64,000 nt of DNA, from contig NZ_JAHFZZ010000022.1 of NCBI RefSeq assembly GCF_018603905.1, positions 109,785 to 173,784 of the forward strand, given 5' to 3'. This DNA is from Nonomuraea sp. NEAU-A123. Lineage in GTDB: Bacteria > Actinomycetota > Actinomycetes > Streptosporangiales > Streptosporangiaceae. Within the stretch, counting starts at the first letter, position 1. Each line of letters starts with the position of its first letter. Under the pieces are notes generated by a model. It did no database searches and was not told the DNA's origin. It worked only from the letters and a program-made list of their open reading frames with translations. The position numbers and the translations under genes were made by a program. Shown one piece after another: positions 8,954-18,126 of this stretch.

Positions 8954-10993
8954 ATGCCTAAAGAGGTGATGCGGGTGTTAGAGGGTGTGGACGAGGTGCC
9001 GTGGGTGGGGCTCGGGTACTGGTCCGGCGGGCAGGATGTGGTGCCCGATCTGCTGCGGGAGATCGCGGCGGCGCCGTCGGGCACGCGGGTGGAATCGCCG
9101 GTGTGGCGGCTGCGGCATGGGCTGTTCAAGGACATCGAGTCCCGCGAGGTGTTCGGCGCGGCCCCGTACCTGGTGCCGTACCTGGTCGAGGTGACCAGGA
9201 TCGCGCGGCAGCCCCATCGGGGGCTGGTCGTGGACCTGATGGTTGACATCGCGGACGCTCAGCCGCACCGTGACTCGTTCCGGGATCCCGCTGCCGGGCC
9301 CGAGCCCGACCACGCGACGCTGGCGCGGGCTGCCATGGTCGGCCGCGTCGACGCGCTCGTGCGGCTGCTGCACGATGTCTCCCCGAAGGTCGTGATGGCG
9401 GTGGCACGCCTGCTGGCTTGCCTGCCCGAGGCCGCGCCGAGGAGTCTCCCCGCGTTACGCGCGCGGGCCGAGAAGGGAGCAAGGCCAGCGGGCGATGCCG
9501 GAGCGGTGGCCTGCGTGCTGGCCGTGGCGTGGCTGGCGGCGGCCGAACACGCCGAGTGGTTCGCCGTCCTGCTCGATACCGCCGCCGCGCACCGTGACCT
9601 GCGAGCGACCGCCGCGGCGGGGCTCGCCCTGGCCGACCCCATAGCGGAACCGGACAGGGACGCGGTGATCAGGCTGATAGCCGACGCACAAGCCGACCCC
9701 GATTCGGCGCTTCAACGCATCCGATGGCACGGCGACGGCGTCACGCCCATCAGCTCGGCTCTGCTGCGTGCCGAGCACTGGCAGCGGGCGGTAGCCCGGG
9801 ACCTGCTGATCCGTCCCGGGCAGCAGGAGATCGACCAGGCCCTTCAAAGTGCGCAGGAGGCGATCCGGCACTGGCGGGCCGCGTCGGCCGAGCTACTGCC
9901 GATGGTCGCCGACCGGGTGCCTGACCTGGCATCGGCTGCACCGTCATCACGGCGCAGGCGCAGGCTCGGGCAGCAGGATCCGCTGGTGAACGCGGTCGGA
10001 CTGATCGCCGACTCCGGGCAGGCCGCCGCGGCATACGCCGACCTGCTGGCCGCGATGCTGACCGGCGACCCCACCGAGCCGTGGCCGGATGTGGCCGTTC
10101 CAGCAGTGGAAGGGCTGGCCCGGCTCGGTGACCGGCGTTGCGTTCCGTGGTTTGCCGCTGCCTTCCTTGACGAGTACGGCCATGTCAAGCATCTCAACGT
10201 TCGGCAGCTGATTCCGGCCATGGTGGTGCACGCGGACGCGCTGATGCCCGCCCTGCGGACCTTTCTTGGCCCCTCACAGCGGTCCGGCGGCATGACGTTC
10301 GGCGACTGCCTGGACGCGCTGGTCTCATGGGGAGCGGCGGCGGCGCCCTTGGTGCCGGCGATCGCCGCCCGCGTGTCCCCGATGTACCTTTCTGTCGCGC
10401 TGCCGCTGTTCGGGGCGATCGGTCCGACCGCCGCCGACGTCGAGCCGCAGGTGCGTGCCATGCTCGACGATGAGCAGGACGGGCACGAGGCGGCCTGGGC
10501 ACTGTGGCGGCTCACCGGCGAGCCAGGGCAAGCCCCGACGCTGCTTGCTGGGCACCTCGCACGTTACGGCGGCCATGCGGCGTGCGACGCCGCTCCGATG
10601 CTCGAACAGTTCGGTCCCGCCGCCGCGATCGCCGTCCCGGTGCTGCGCGAGCACTTCCACGACGCTGAGCATGGCCACCTGTACGACCGGGTGGCTATCG
10701 CGCGAGCGCTGTGGGCGATCACCGGCGACAGCGAAGGGCTCGTCACACCGCTGCTGGAGGCCATCACAGCCAGGCCGCTGCCCGTATGGGGATTTCGGCG
10801 GCCCACCTCCGAGCTGCTCGCGGTTGAGGCGCTGGGCATGATGGGCCCGGCGGCGGCCGAGGCCGTACCGGCGCTGGAATCCATCGCGTACGGCCGGGCC
10901 CGCGTGACAGACCGCGACGCCTGGGCCGATGAGCGCTACCAGCACGCCGCCCAGCGCGCACTTGCCTCCATCAAGGAGGCATTGCCATCCTGA
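8954..10993 (+). CDS. HEAT-repeat protein
   Basis: About 679 residues made almost entirely of short paired helices rich in Ala/Leu (for example AAPLVPAIAARV and AAIAVPVLREHF), the pattern of HEAT or HEAT-like solenoids used as protein-binding scaffolds. No signal peptide or catalytic motif is seen. The start is uncertain: in-frame candidates are TTG 8927, ATG 8936, ATG 8954 and ATG 8969. I chose 8954 (MPKEVMRVLEGVD) because the conserved-looking sequence begins there. Similar Ala-rich HEAT proteins are common in Streptosporangiales, function unknown. Confidence 0.8.
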   Translation: MPKEVMRVLEGVDEVPWVGLGYWSGGQDVVPDLLREIAAAPSGTRVESPVWRLRHGLFKDIESREVFGAAPYLVPYLVEVTRIARQPHRGLVVDLMVDIADAQPHRDSFRDPAAGPEPDHATLARAAMVGRVDALVRLLHDVSPKVVMAVARLLACLPEAAPRSLPALRARAEKGARPAGDAGAVACVLAVAWLAAAEHAEWFAVLLDTAAAHRDLRATAAAGLALADPIAEPDRDAVIRLIADAQADPDSALQRIRWHGDGVTPISSALLRAEHWQRAVARDLLIRPGQQEIDQALQSAQEAIRHWRAASAELLPMVADRVPDLASAAPSSRRRRRLGQQDPLVNAVGLIADSGQAAAAYADLLAAMLTGDPTEPWPDVAVPAVEGLARLGDRRCVPWFAAAFLDEYGHVKHLNVRQLIPAMVVHADALMPALRTFLGPSQRSGGMTFGDCLDALVSWGAAAAPLVPAIAARVSPMYLSVALPLFGAIGPTAADVEPQVRAMLDDEQDGHEAAWALWRLTGEPGQAPTLLAGHLARYGGHAACDAAPMLEQFGPAAAIAVPVLREHFHDAEHGHLYDRVAIARALWAITGDSEGLVTPLLEAITARPLPVWGFRRPTSELLAVEALGMMGPAAAEAVPALESIAYGRARVTDRDAWADERYQHAAQRALASIKEALPS

Positions 10994-11048
10994 TCATGGA
11001 CGGCCCGTGGAGAGCAGTGGCGGATCGTAGGAAGCCCCCGGCCCTGGC

Positions 11049-11236
11049 TCACCCGCCGATGTTCTCGACCTCGGCTGCGGGACCGGCTCGCTGACGTTGC
11101 TCATGTGCCAACACGACCGGGATTGAAATTGTCCCCCGGCATGATCGAACTCGCCACCAGGAAGCTGTCTTCCTCAGGCTTCGAGGTGCCGTTGGTGGTC
11201 GGCGACGCAAGCAATCTAGCCGCGGACTTACTCGTC
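11049..11236 (+). pseudogene. Fragment of a SAM-dependent methyltransferase
   Basis: Two pieces of one domain lie in different frames. From 11055 the sequence reads ADVLDLGCGTGSLTLL (motif I), then hits a stop. From 11132 another frame reads SPGMIELATRKLSSSGFE and VVGDASNL (motifs II-III). A frameshift with a small deletion separates them, and nothing follows. This is a decayed gene remnant, probably from a UbiE-like methyltransferase. Confidence 0.7.
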
Positions 11237-11244
11237 TAGGCGGA

Positions 11245-11844
11245 TCAAGGCTGGTATCCGATGTGGCGCAGGAGGACCTGCAGTCGGTGCTCAACCTGTG
11301 CTGCGGTCATGTCCTGATCATGATGGAGAAGGACGGATCCGATGGAGCTGGCCAGGATGTCCTGGATGACGCTCGGATCGGTGTCCGGTGGGAAGCGGCC
11401 GGCGTCGATGGCCTGCTGCGCGATCTGCGTCAGGGCATCCAGCCGCGGCTGGAGGTAGCGCCTGGTGTAGGCGGTTACCAGTTGCGGGTAATCCACCGAG
11501 GCGCCGATGACTCGCGCCATCAGCGCGCGGAAGCGGGGGCGGCTGAGGAGCTCGGCGACGGACGCGACCAGCTCGTCGATGGACTGCCCGGCCGGGGCCG
11601 CCTCCATGTCGGGATTGCGGGCGCGCTCCAGGGCGGCCATCAGCAGGTCCTCTTTGGCTCGCCAGCGCCGGTAGACGGTCAGTTTCGCCACGCCGGCGCG
11701 TTGGGCGACCGCTTCGATGCTGGTGCCCGCCGCGCCGCGTTCGATCAACAGGTCCAACGCCGCGTCCAGGATGGCGGCGTCGTTTTCCGGGTCGCGTGGG
11801 CGGCCGTGGCGTTCTACGCGGGCCACAGCACCTGGTTCAGCCAT
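11245..11844 (-). CDS. TetR-family transcriptional regulator
   Basis: A 199-residue repressor. The N-terminal helix-turn-helix is clear: ILDAALDLLIERGAAGTSI, then AVAQRAGVAKLTVYRRW. The rest is a helical ligand-binding domain ending in LLRHIGYQP. The ATG at 11844 overlaps the end of the upstream flavin monooxygenase gene by 31 bases, so both are in one transcript. The likely operator is the palindrome at 13332-13360 in front of the monooxygenase, implying autoregulation and induction by the enzyme's substrate. Confidence 0.9.
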   Translation of the reverse strand: MAEPGAVARVERHGRPRDPENDAAILDAALDLLIERGAAGTSIEAVAQRAGVAKLTVYRRWRAKEDLLMAALERARNPDMEAAPAGQSIDELVASVAELLSRPRFRALMARVIGASVDYPQLVTAYTRRYLQPRLDALTQIAQQAIDAGRFPPDTDPSVIQDILASSIGSVLLHHDQDMTAAQVEHRLQVLLRHIGYQP

Positions 11845-13331
11845 GCGGTCAGTTTGTCGGGTGCCGGACGGCCGCGCCAACCGATGTGCCCGTCGGGGCG
11901 GATCAGCACCACGTCGTGCGAGTTGGGCTCAACCGGGGTGAGCGCGGTGACCATGTCTGTGCCCAGTTGTGCGGCGGCGGCCTGAGCGTGGCGGTCGGCG
12001 ATGTGTGGGTCGGCGGCGATCACCACCCAGCGTCCAGAGATCGCGGCGTGGAGTGTGGTCTGGCTGCCGTCGAGGCGTCGGCAGGCGAGGTCGGGCATCC
12101 GGTCGCCTGGATGCAGTCCGGGCAGCCACCGGTGCGAGGTGGGGGCGAGCGGCCCGCCCCGGTAGTTGATGCCGAGTTGGGAGGCGGCCAGCCACAGCCG
12201 GCGCTGTACGGCGGGCAGGCGGACGGCCGGCAGGACCAGCTTGTCGCGGACCAGACGTTTCCACGGGTTGTGGGGCAACATGATGTCGACCGCGGCGCTG
12301 GTGGCGCGCAGGACGTTGCGGGCCAGAGGGCGCCGCTCGCCTTCGTAGGTGTCGAGGAGCCGCTGGTCGGCGTGGCCGCGGGCGACCAGTACCAACTTCC
12401 AGGCGAGGTTCTCCGCATCGCCCAGTCCGGTGTTCTGCCCCTGTCCGCCGGTGGGGCTCTGAATGTGCGCAGCATCGCCCGCCAGCAGGATCCGGCCGTG
12501 GCGATAGGTGTCGGCGAGCCGGCGGTGGATCCGGAACTCGGAGGCCCAGCGGATTTCGGTGACCGTGTCGAGGCTGACGCCGCTGCGGCGGGAGAACTCG
12601 CTCAGCACCCGATCGGTGATCTCGCTTTCGGACAGCTGGTCGGGCAGGTCTGGCGATGGCTCGGTGAAGACCCGCCAGGTGTCGTCCGGCAGCGCGGTGA
12701 CCGAAAGCATGTTCCCGGCCTCCATCCAGGTCGTGCTGCCGTTCTTGTCGAACGGCCACTGAGCCCGTACGTCGACCATCAGCAGGCGTTCGAGGAGTTT
12801 GCGGCCGGGAAAGCCGATTCCGGCGAGTTTGCGTACCGTGCTGTGTGCACCGTCGCAGCCGATTAACCACTGGCCCTCGATCTGTTGCTCGGCGCCGTCG
12901 GCTGTCTGGACGGTGACGGTGACGCTCGTGGCCTCCTGTCGGGCTGCCGCCAGCCGGGTCCCCCACTCCACCGTGCCGCCCAGTTCGGCCAGCCGCTGCC
13001 GCAACACACCTTCGACTTCGGCCTGCGAGATCAGCAGCGCCTGTTTCGGCTGGTCCGCAACGGCCTGGCCGACGTGGAGGCGCAGCACGGTGCGCGATCC
13101 TTCGTTGTAGGACATGTTGAGGGAGGACTGGGAGCGTTCGGGCAGGTCGCCGAGCGCACCGATCCGCTCCAGCACCTCCACGCCGCGTGGTTGCAGGCCA
13201 AGAGCCCGGGAGGTGGTGGCGGGGCCGCTGGCGGCGTCGATGACGCGAACGGGGACGTCGTGCAGTGCCAGATGAATGGCCAGGGCGAGCCCCGTGGGGC
13301 CGGCTCCTGCGATGAGTACAGTGTCAGTCAC
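11814..13331 (-). CDS. FAD-dependent aromatic monooxygenase (class A hydroxylase)
   Basis: A 505-residue flavoprotein hydroxylase that uses NAD(P)H and O2. Visible motifs are the FAD Rossmann fold (VLIAGAGPTGLALAIHLA), the DG motif (GCDGAHSTVRKLAG) and the second FAD motif (LLAGDAAHIQSPTGGQGQN). A thioredoxin-like C-terminal domain ends the protein, as in PheA/TfdB and rifampicin or polyketide hydroxylases. The GTG at 13331 directly abuts an operator-like palindrome with no Shine-Dalgarno sequence, so the mRNA may be leaderless. It is followed by its TetR regulator; a role in detoxifying an aromatic compound is inferred. Confidence 0.9.
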   Translation of the reverse strand: MTDTVLIAGAGPTGLALAIHLALHDVPVRVIDAASGPATTSRALGLQPRGVEVLERIGALGDLPERSQSSLNMSYNEGSRTVLRLHVGQAVADQPKQALLISQAEVEGVLRQRLAELGGTVEWGTRLAAARQEATSVTVTVQTADGAEQQIEGQWLIGCDGAHSTVRKLAGIGFPGRKLLERLLMVDVRAQWPFDKNGSTTWMEAGNMLSVTALPDDTWRVFTEPSPDLPDQLSESEITDRVLSEFSRRSGVSLDTVTEIRWASEFRIHRRLADTYRHGRILLAGDAAHIQSPTGGQGQNTGLGDAENLAWKLVLVARGHADQRLLDTYEGERRPLARNVLRATSAAVDIMLPHNPWKRLVRDKLVLPAVRLPAVQRRLWLAASQLGINYRGGPLAPTSHRWLPGLHPGDRMPDLACRRLDGSQTTLHAAISGRWVVIAADPHIADRHAQAAAAQLGTDMVTALTPVEPNSHDVVLIRPDGHIGWRGRPAPDKLTAWLNQVLWPA

Positions 13332-13360
13332 TTAGTAAACGATACGGTACCGATTACTAA
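13332..13360. promoter_or_regulatory. TetR operator (29-base palindrome)
   Basis: The half-sites TTAGTAAACGATAC and TTAGTAATCGGTAC (read inward on opposite strands) match at 12 of 14 positions around one central base. The site touches the first base of the monooxygenase GTG, so a bound TetR dimer would cover the promoter and transcription start. A -10-like TATCGT lies inside it. Confidence 0.75.
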
Positions 13361-13915
13361 ATGGCCATCAGGGGCTCGTGTGAACAAGGTCAGCCCAGAG
13401 ACCTGCAAGGCTCTCGACCAACTCAACGACGACCAAGATCGTTAGGCCCGGTTGCCGTACTTCGCTGCAGCGGTGCATACGGCGTCGCCAACATGCCCGC
13501 CGTCGCCCGAGAGCGACTGCTGGACACTACGTTGCGCCCTTACCCGGGTACGTCCAAGGTGTCGCGGTGATGACCGCTGAGCGGCACGCCACTGGGCAGA
13601 TCACTATGCGACGTCCGCCTACGAGCCCCGTGTCCATGCACTCGATGGACTCCTCGAACTTTCTTCTTGATCTGCTTGGCGATGTCCGCGATGGTGGGAA
13701 TGCGTAGAGCCTCTTAGCAGTATCTGGACGTCGACGGTCCCTTTCGCCTGCCGGGCGTTCTCGCCTGCCCGGGGGCGGAGTTCTGCCGTTCGTGCGTCGC
13801 CGTCTCGACTCGTTTCTGAAGGCAGAGGGGGTGTCGCGGTCGTGGCTGCTGTGGTGCATCCAGAGCCAGATCTTGAGTCGGCCTGGTCGTCTTCTTTCGA
13901 TGGATCGGAGATCTG
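13361..13915. other. 555-base gap upstream of the glycosyltransferase cluster
   Basis: I see no convincing gene. A minus-strand stretch near 13620-13710 reads LRIPTIADIAKQIKKK in one frame and may be debris of an older gene. The cluster's promoter should lie in the right part. The last 10 bases hold GGAG, the ribosome-binding site of the glycosyltransferase. Confidence 0.4.
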
Positions 13916-15082
13916 ATGCGCGTCGCCCTCCTCACCACGACTCAGCATGGTCACCTGAACCCGTATGTTCCGGTGGTCAATGCGCTCCGAACCGCCGGCA
14001 GTGAGGTTGCGCTGCTGCTGTTGTCCGCGGACGGTGGCGCGCTCGGCGAGCAGCGTCGCCAGGCCTTGGGCAAGGCGCAGGTCCACGCGATCGGGCAGGT
14101 CGAGATGGCGCCGTGGAGCGGCGACCCGGCGAAGATCGGCCCGATGCTCCAGTCGTCGCCGGTGGCAGACCAGACAGCTGACGCGCTCCGTGCGACAGCG
14201 CCGGACTTCGTGCTCGTCGATTCGCTGCCGGTCACGGCGTCGGCGATGGTCGGCGCACAGGCGTCCGGCGTGCCGTACGGGATGATCTGGGCCAATCTGG
14301 GTGGAGTATGCCCGAGCGAGCATCGACGAGGTCGCTGGCCGTACGACGAGCAGGTTGGCGACTATCTGACCAGGCACGGGGTGTTGTGGTCGACCCGGAC
14401 TCATTCGGCGCGTTCGCCGATTCTCAATTTGATGCCGACGATTCCTGCTCTCGTCGGGGACGACGCGGTCACCGACGACGGTGTGCAGCTGGTCGGGTTG
14501 CCGGGTGCGGCGGGGACCCGCGGCGACGAGGTCGCCTTCTCGGGCCTGGATCGGATCGACCCCGACCGCCCGGTGGTGTACGTCTCCTTCGGCACGATCT
14601 TCTACCGGCGGCCGGACCTGCTGCGCACGGTGATCACCGGGGCGGCGGCGACCGGTGCACAGGTGATCGCTGCGGTAGGAGATCTCGCCGAGGAGCTCGC
14701 GCTGCCCGACGACGTGCTTACCGCCCCGTATCTGCCGCAACGTGAGGTGCTCGAGCGCGCCGACGTGTTCATCACCCATGGCGGATACAACTCCGTGGCG
14801 GAGTCGATCCGGGCGGCGACACCGATGCTGGTGATCCCGCTGGCTGTGGATCAGCCTGTCCAGGCGTACTTCGTGGGTAGCGCGGGCTTCGGGACGGCAT
14901 TGGAGCCGGCCGGCGTCACCGAGCAGGCGGTCGCTGACGCTGTCACCGATCTGCTCGATCCCGCCCGGGACTACCGGGCCCGGCTGCGCGCTGCGCAGCC
15001 GGGGTGCGGCGATTCGGCCGTGCGCACGGCCGAGCTGGTCATCAGCACGGTCGAGACGCTACAGCGAAAGGGGGAGCAGTGA
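13916..15082 (+). CDS. GT1 (MGT-type) glycosyltransferase
   Basis: A 388-residue GT-B fold enzyme that would transfer a sugar from a nucleotide donor to a small acceptor. The N-terminus has TTTQHGHLNPYVPVVNAL with the catalytic-type His. The C-terminal donor-binding region reads PQREVLERADVFITHGG, then NSVAESI and PLAVDQPVQA, the classic macrolide-glycosyltransferase pattern. The ATG follows GGAG at 5 bases' spacing. The stop overlaps the dioxygenase GTG by 4 bases, so glycosylation and ring hydroxylation are coupled. The acceptor is unknown. Confidence 0.9.
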   Translation: MRVALLTTTQHGHLNPYVPVVNALRTAGSEVALLLLSADGGALGEQRRQALGKAQVHAIGQVEMAPWSGDPAKIGPMLQSSPVADQTADALRATAPDFVLVDSLPVTASAMVGAQASGVPYGMIWANLGGVCPSEHRRGRWPYDEQVGDYLTRHGVLWSTRTHSARSPILNLMPTIPALVGDDAVTDDGVQLVGLPGAAGTRGDEVAFSGLDRIDPDRPVVYVSFGTIFYRRPDLLRTVITGAAATGAQVIAAVGDLAEELALPDDVLTAPYLPQREVLERADVFITHGGYNSVAESIRAATPMLVIPLAVDQPVQAYFVGSAGFGTALEPAGVTEQAVADAVTDLLDPARDYRARLRAAQPGCGDSAVRTAELVISTVETLQRKGEQ

Positions 15083-16392
15083 CGATCGAACTGCAGCGGC
15101 CGGTGGGCGACCCGATCGTGATCGATGATCTTGAGCGCCTCTCGTTCCGGGTGGATCGCCGCGCCTACACCGACGACGACCTGGCCGCACGGGAGATGAC
15201 CAGGATCTTCGATCGCTGCTGGTTGTACGTCGGGCACGAATCGGAAGTGCCCGGGCCGGGCTCCTACGTGGCACGCGACGTCGGCGGGCGCCCGGTGGTC
15301 ATGGCGCGCGGGTCCGACGGGATGATCCGGGTGTTTGCGAACAGCTGCACTCACCGCGGGGCTCTGATCTGCTCGCAGCCGGCCGGGCAGACCAGATCGT
15401 TCCGGTGCCCGTATCACGACTGGACGTTCTCCAACCAGGGCGACCTGGTCGGGGTCCCGATCCCGGACGGGTACGGGCCAGGCTTTCGGAAGGCGGACTT
15501 CGGCCTGGCGCAGCACCGTAGTGACAGTTACCGCGGTTTCGTGTTCGTCACCTTCGATCCGGAGCAGCCGCGCACCTTGACCGAGTACCTGGCGGGTGCG
15601 ACGGAGTACCTCGATCTGATCGACGACCAGTCCGAGGTCGGGATGGAGGTGATCCAAGGTGCGCAACTCCACGGGGCTCGGGCCAACTGGAAGCTCATGA
15701 TGGAGAACAGCGTCGACATCTACCACTTCCGGGCCCTGCACAAGCGTTACGTCGGCTACATGGAGTCGCTGGGGTCGGTGCCGCCACGACGACGAGGCGG
15801 CTTCGGCTGCGCCCTCGGACTGGGGCATGGAGCCAACGAGCTGCCACCGGCGGCAGCCCGCCCGCTCGCCTACTGGACGCCGATGTTCGGCGCCGAGGTC
15901 CGGCCGCGGATCGAGGCGACGGCCGCACGGTTCGTCGACCGGTTCGGCGCCGAACGCGCCGAACGGATCACCGGCACCAATCGTGCGGTGCTGATCTTCC
16001 CCAACTTGATGATCATCGACGCGATCGCGATCACGATCCGCAAGATCGACCCGATCGGCGCCGGCCAGATGGCCATCACCTCGGTCGCCCTGGCCCCCAA
16101 GGACGAGGATCCGGACATCCGGGAACTCCGCAAGAGTCACTACCTGACGTTCCTCGGCCCCGCCGGCTTCGCCACTCCCGACGACATCGAGATCGTCGAG
16201 TCGTGCCAGCGGGGTTATCTCAACCGCGCAGTCCGCTACTCGGATCTGTCACGCGGTATGAACAAAGAGGTCCCGGAGACGACCGACGAGCTTCCCGCCC
16301 GCGAGTTCTGGCGGCAGTGGGACCGGCTGATGCACGGCGACGACGGTCACCTCGAGGTCGCTCACCGGGCCGAGATGCAAGGGGCAGAATGA
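15079..16392 (+). CDS. Rieske non-heme iron dioxygenase, alpha (large) subunit
   Basis: A 437-residue terminal oxygenase subunit. The Rieske [2Fe-2S] site is complete: C90-x-H92 in SCTHRG and C110-x2-H113 in RCPYHDW. The mononuclear iron motif is D213-x2-H216-x4-H221 in SVDIYHFRALH, after NWKLMMEN. Such enzymes cis-dihydroxylate aromatic rings. The GTG at 15079 sits behind GGGGGAG and overlaps the glycosyltransferase stop. The beta subunit follows with an ATGA overlap. No ferredoxin or ferredoxin reductase gene is adjacent, so electrons must come from elsewhere, perhaps the nearby flavoprotein. Confidence 0.93.
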   Translation: MTIELQRPVGDPIVIDDLERLSFRVDRRAYTDDDLAAREMTRIFDRCWLYVGHESEVPGPGSYVARDVGGRPVVMARGSDGMIRVFANSCTHRGALICSQPAGQTRSFRCPYHDWTFSNQGDLVGVPIPDGYGPGFRKADFGLAQHRSDSYRGFVFVTFDPEQPRTLTEYLAGATEYLDLIDDQSEVGMEVIQGAQLHGARANWKLMMENSVDIYHFRALHKRYVGYMESLGSVPPRRRGGFGCALGLGHGANELPPAAARPLAYWTPMFGAEVRPRIEATAARFVDRFGAERAERITGTNRAVLIFPNLMIIDAIAITIRKIDPIGAGQMAITSVALAPKDEDPDIRELRKSHYLTFLGPAGFATPDDIEIVESCQRGYLNRAVRYSDLSRGMNKEVPETTDELPAREFWRQWDRLMHGDDGHLEVAHRAEMQGAE

Positions 16393-16907
16393 CGATGACC
16401 ATCGAACTGACGGTCGACGAAGCGGCCCAGGTGCGGTTGTGGCACCGGGTGAGCCAGTTCCTTTTCCGTGAGGCGCGGCTGCTCGACGAGTGGCGCCTGC
16501 TCGAGTGGTACGACGAGATGCTGACCGACGACATCCGCTACTCGGTGCCGGCCACCGACGTCCGCGGCGAGACGGCCGATGCGCTCGGGCTCATCGACGA
16601 CGATGCTGCCCGGCTACGCCAGCGGATCGAACAACTCCTCAACGGTGAGGTGTGGTGCGAGAACCCTCGTTCGCGGACGAATCGGATGATCAGCAACGTG
16701 GAGATCCTGACCGATCGGGGCACGCACCTCGACGTGGCGGCGAATGTCATCGTGTACCGGTTCGGGCACGGGCGCTCTGACGCCTACGTCGGAAAATGCC
16801 GGTTCGAGCTCGTCGTCGAGGGCGAGTCGTTCCGGGTCCGGAGACGGGTTGTGGTGCTCGACCACGAGACGTTGTACGAGCACGGCAAGCTCAGCATCAT
16901 CCTGTGA
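16389..16907 (+). CDS. Aromatic-ring-hydroxylating dioxygenase, beta (small) subunit
   Basis: A 172-residue NTF2-like-fold subunit of the Rieske oxygenase. Family signatures are the early FLFREARLLDEWRLLEWYDE, the DIRYSVP segment, SRTNRMISNVEI, and the C-terminal RRRVVVLDHETL. It starts at the ATG at 16389, overlapping the alpha stop by 4 bases, which fixes alpha-beta stoichiometric expression. It is structural, without its own cofactor. The length is typical for the family. Confidence 0.92.
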   Translation: MTMTIELTVDEAAQVRLWHRVSQFLFREARLLDEWRLLEWYDEMLTDDIRYSVPATDVRGETADALGLIDDDAARLRQRIEQLLNGEVWCENPRSRTNRMISNVEILTDRGTHLDVAANVIVYRFGHGRSDAYVGKCRFELVVEGESFRVRRRVVVLDHETLYEHGKLSIIL

Positions 16908-16917
16908 TGGGACAGTG

Positions 16918-18123
16918 ATGGCGGCCGGCCCTGGCAGCGTCCCACCCCTTGCCGCCGCCCAGCCGAGTCTCCCTCGCGAGGTCTACGTCCTCAGTGTCGT
17001 TGGTGGCTGCGTCATGCTGGGCCTGGGACTGGTGCTCCCGGTGCTCCCGGTGTACGCGGCGACGTTCGGGGCCGGGCCCACCCAGATCGGAGCGCTCGTC
17101 GCCCTGTTCGCGTTGATGCGGCTGGCCACCAGTCCGTTCTGCGGCCGGCTCGGAGTCCGTTTCGGGGAGCGGCGAGTCCTGGTCGCCGGCCTGCTGCTAT
17201 GTGCGGTTTCCTCGGCCCTGACGGCGTTCGCCGGGTCCTATGGGCAGCTGCTCGTGTTCCGCAGCCTCGGCGGCGTCGGCTCAGTGCTGTTCTCGGTGTC
17301 CGCACTGGCGACACTCCTGGCGATCGCGCCGGCCGACCAGCGCGGCCGGGCCAGCGCCGTGTTCGAAGCAGGCTTCCTGCTCGGCGGAATCTGCGGACCA
17401 GCACTGGGCGGGCTCCTCGCTCTCATCGCCCTGTCGGCGCCGTTCGTGGCGTACGCCGTGCTGTTGCTGGCCGCCGCGGTACTGACACTGGCGGTGCTCC
17501 GCACCGGCCGAACTGCCGGCGCAGAGCCTGGCCGTGACGTGGTCCGGCTACCGGTCCTGCTGCGGGATCGACGCTACTTGGTGGCTTGCCTCGCGGCGTT
17601 GGCGCAGGGATGGGTCTTGTTCGGGCTGCGCAGCGCACTGGTCCCCACGGTGGTTGTGGCGTGGCGACATGACGTGACGTGGGTCGGGTGGGCGTTCACG
17701 ATATCGGCCGTCGTTCAGGCGCTGCTGATCATGCCGGCCGGCTGGGTTGTCGATCGGGCCGGCCGCCGGCCCGCCATGATCGCCGGCACCGGTGTGGCCG
17801 CGGCGGCGATCACAGCCTTGGTGTTCGTGGACAGGTACGCCTGGCTCGTCGTCCTGCTCAGTGTGTACGCGGCGGGATCAGCGCTGCTCAACGCCGCACC
17901 GGCCGCGCTGATCGGTGACGTCGTCGCCGGCCGGGCCGGCAGTGGCGTCGCCGTCTTCTCGATGTGCACCGATGTCGGCGCCGTAGTCGGACCGGTCGTC
18001 GTTGGGCTCATCGCCGAGCGGGTGAGTGTTCCGGCCGCCTTCGGCAGCGGCGCCGCGCTGCTGGTCGTCGCCTTCGTGGCGTCGTGGACGTTGACAACTG
18101 TTCGGCCAACACAAAGGAGTTGA
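16918..18123 (+). CDS. Major facilitator superfamily transporter
   Basis: A 401-residue, 12-segment MFS protein. The loop 2-3 motif appears as RLGVRFGERRVLVAG, with a second copy-like motif GWVVDRAGRRPAMIAG in the C-terminal half. It starts at the ATG at 16918, ten bases after the beta subunit. The topology resembles drug-efflux (DHA1) pumps. In this operon it probably exports or imports the compound that is glycosylated or hydroxylated. A weak site precedes the ATG, so translation probably relies on coupling. Confidence 0.87.
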   Translation: MAAGPGSVPPLAAAQPSLPREVYVLSVVGGCVMLGLGLVLPVLPVYAATFGAGPTQIGALVALFALMRLATSPFCGRLGVRFGERRVLVAGLLLCAVSSALTAFAGSYGQLLVFRSLGGVGSVLFSVSALATLLAIAPADQRGRASAVFEAGFLLGGICGPALGGLLALIALSAPFVAYAVLLLAAAVLTLAVLRTGRTAGAEPGRDVVRLPVLLRDRRYLVACLAALAQGWVLFGLRSALVPTVVVAWRHDVTWVGWAFTISAVVQALLIMPAGWVVDRAGRRPAMIAGTGVAAAAITALVFVDRYAWLVVLLSVYAAGSALLNAAPAALIGDVVAGRAGSGVAVFSMCTDVGAVVGPVVVGLIAERVSVPAAFGSGAALLVVAFVASWTLTTVRPTQRS

Positions 18124-18126
18124 TCG

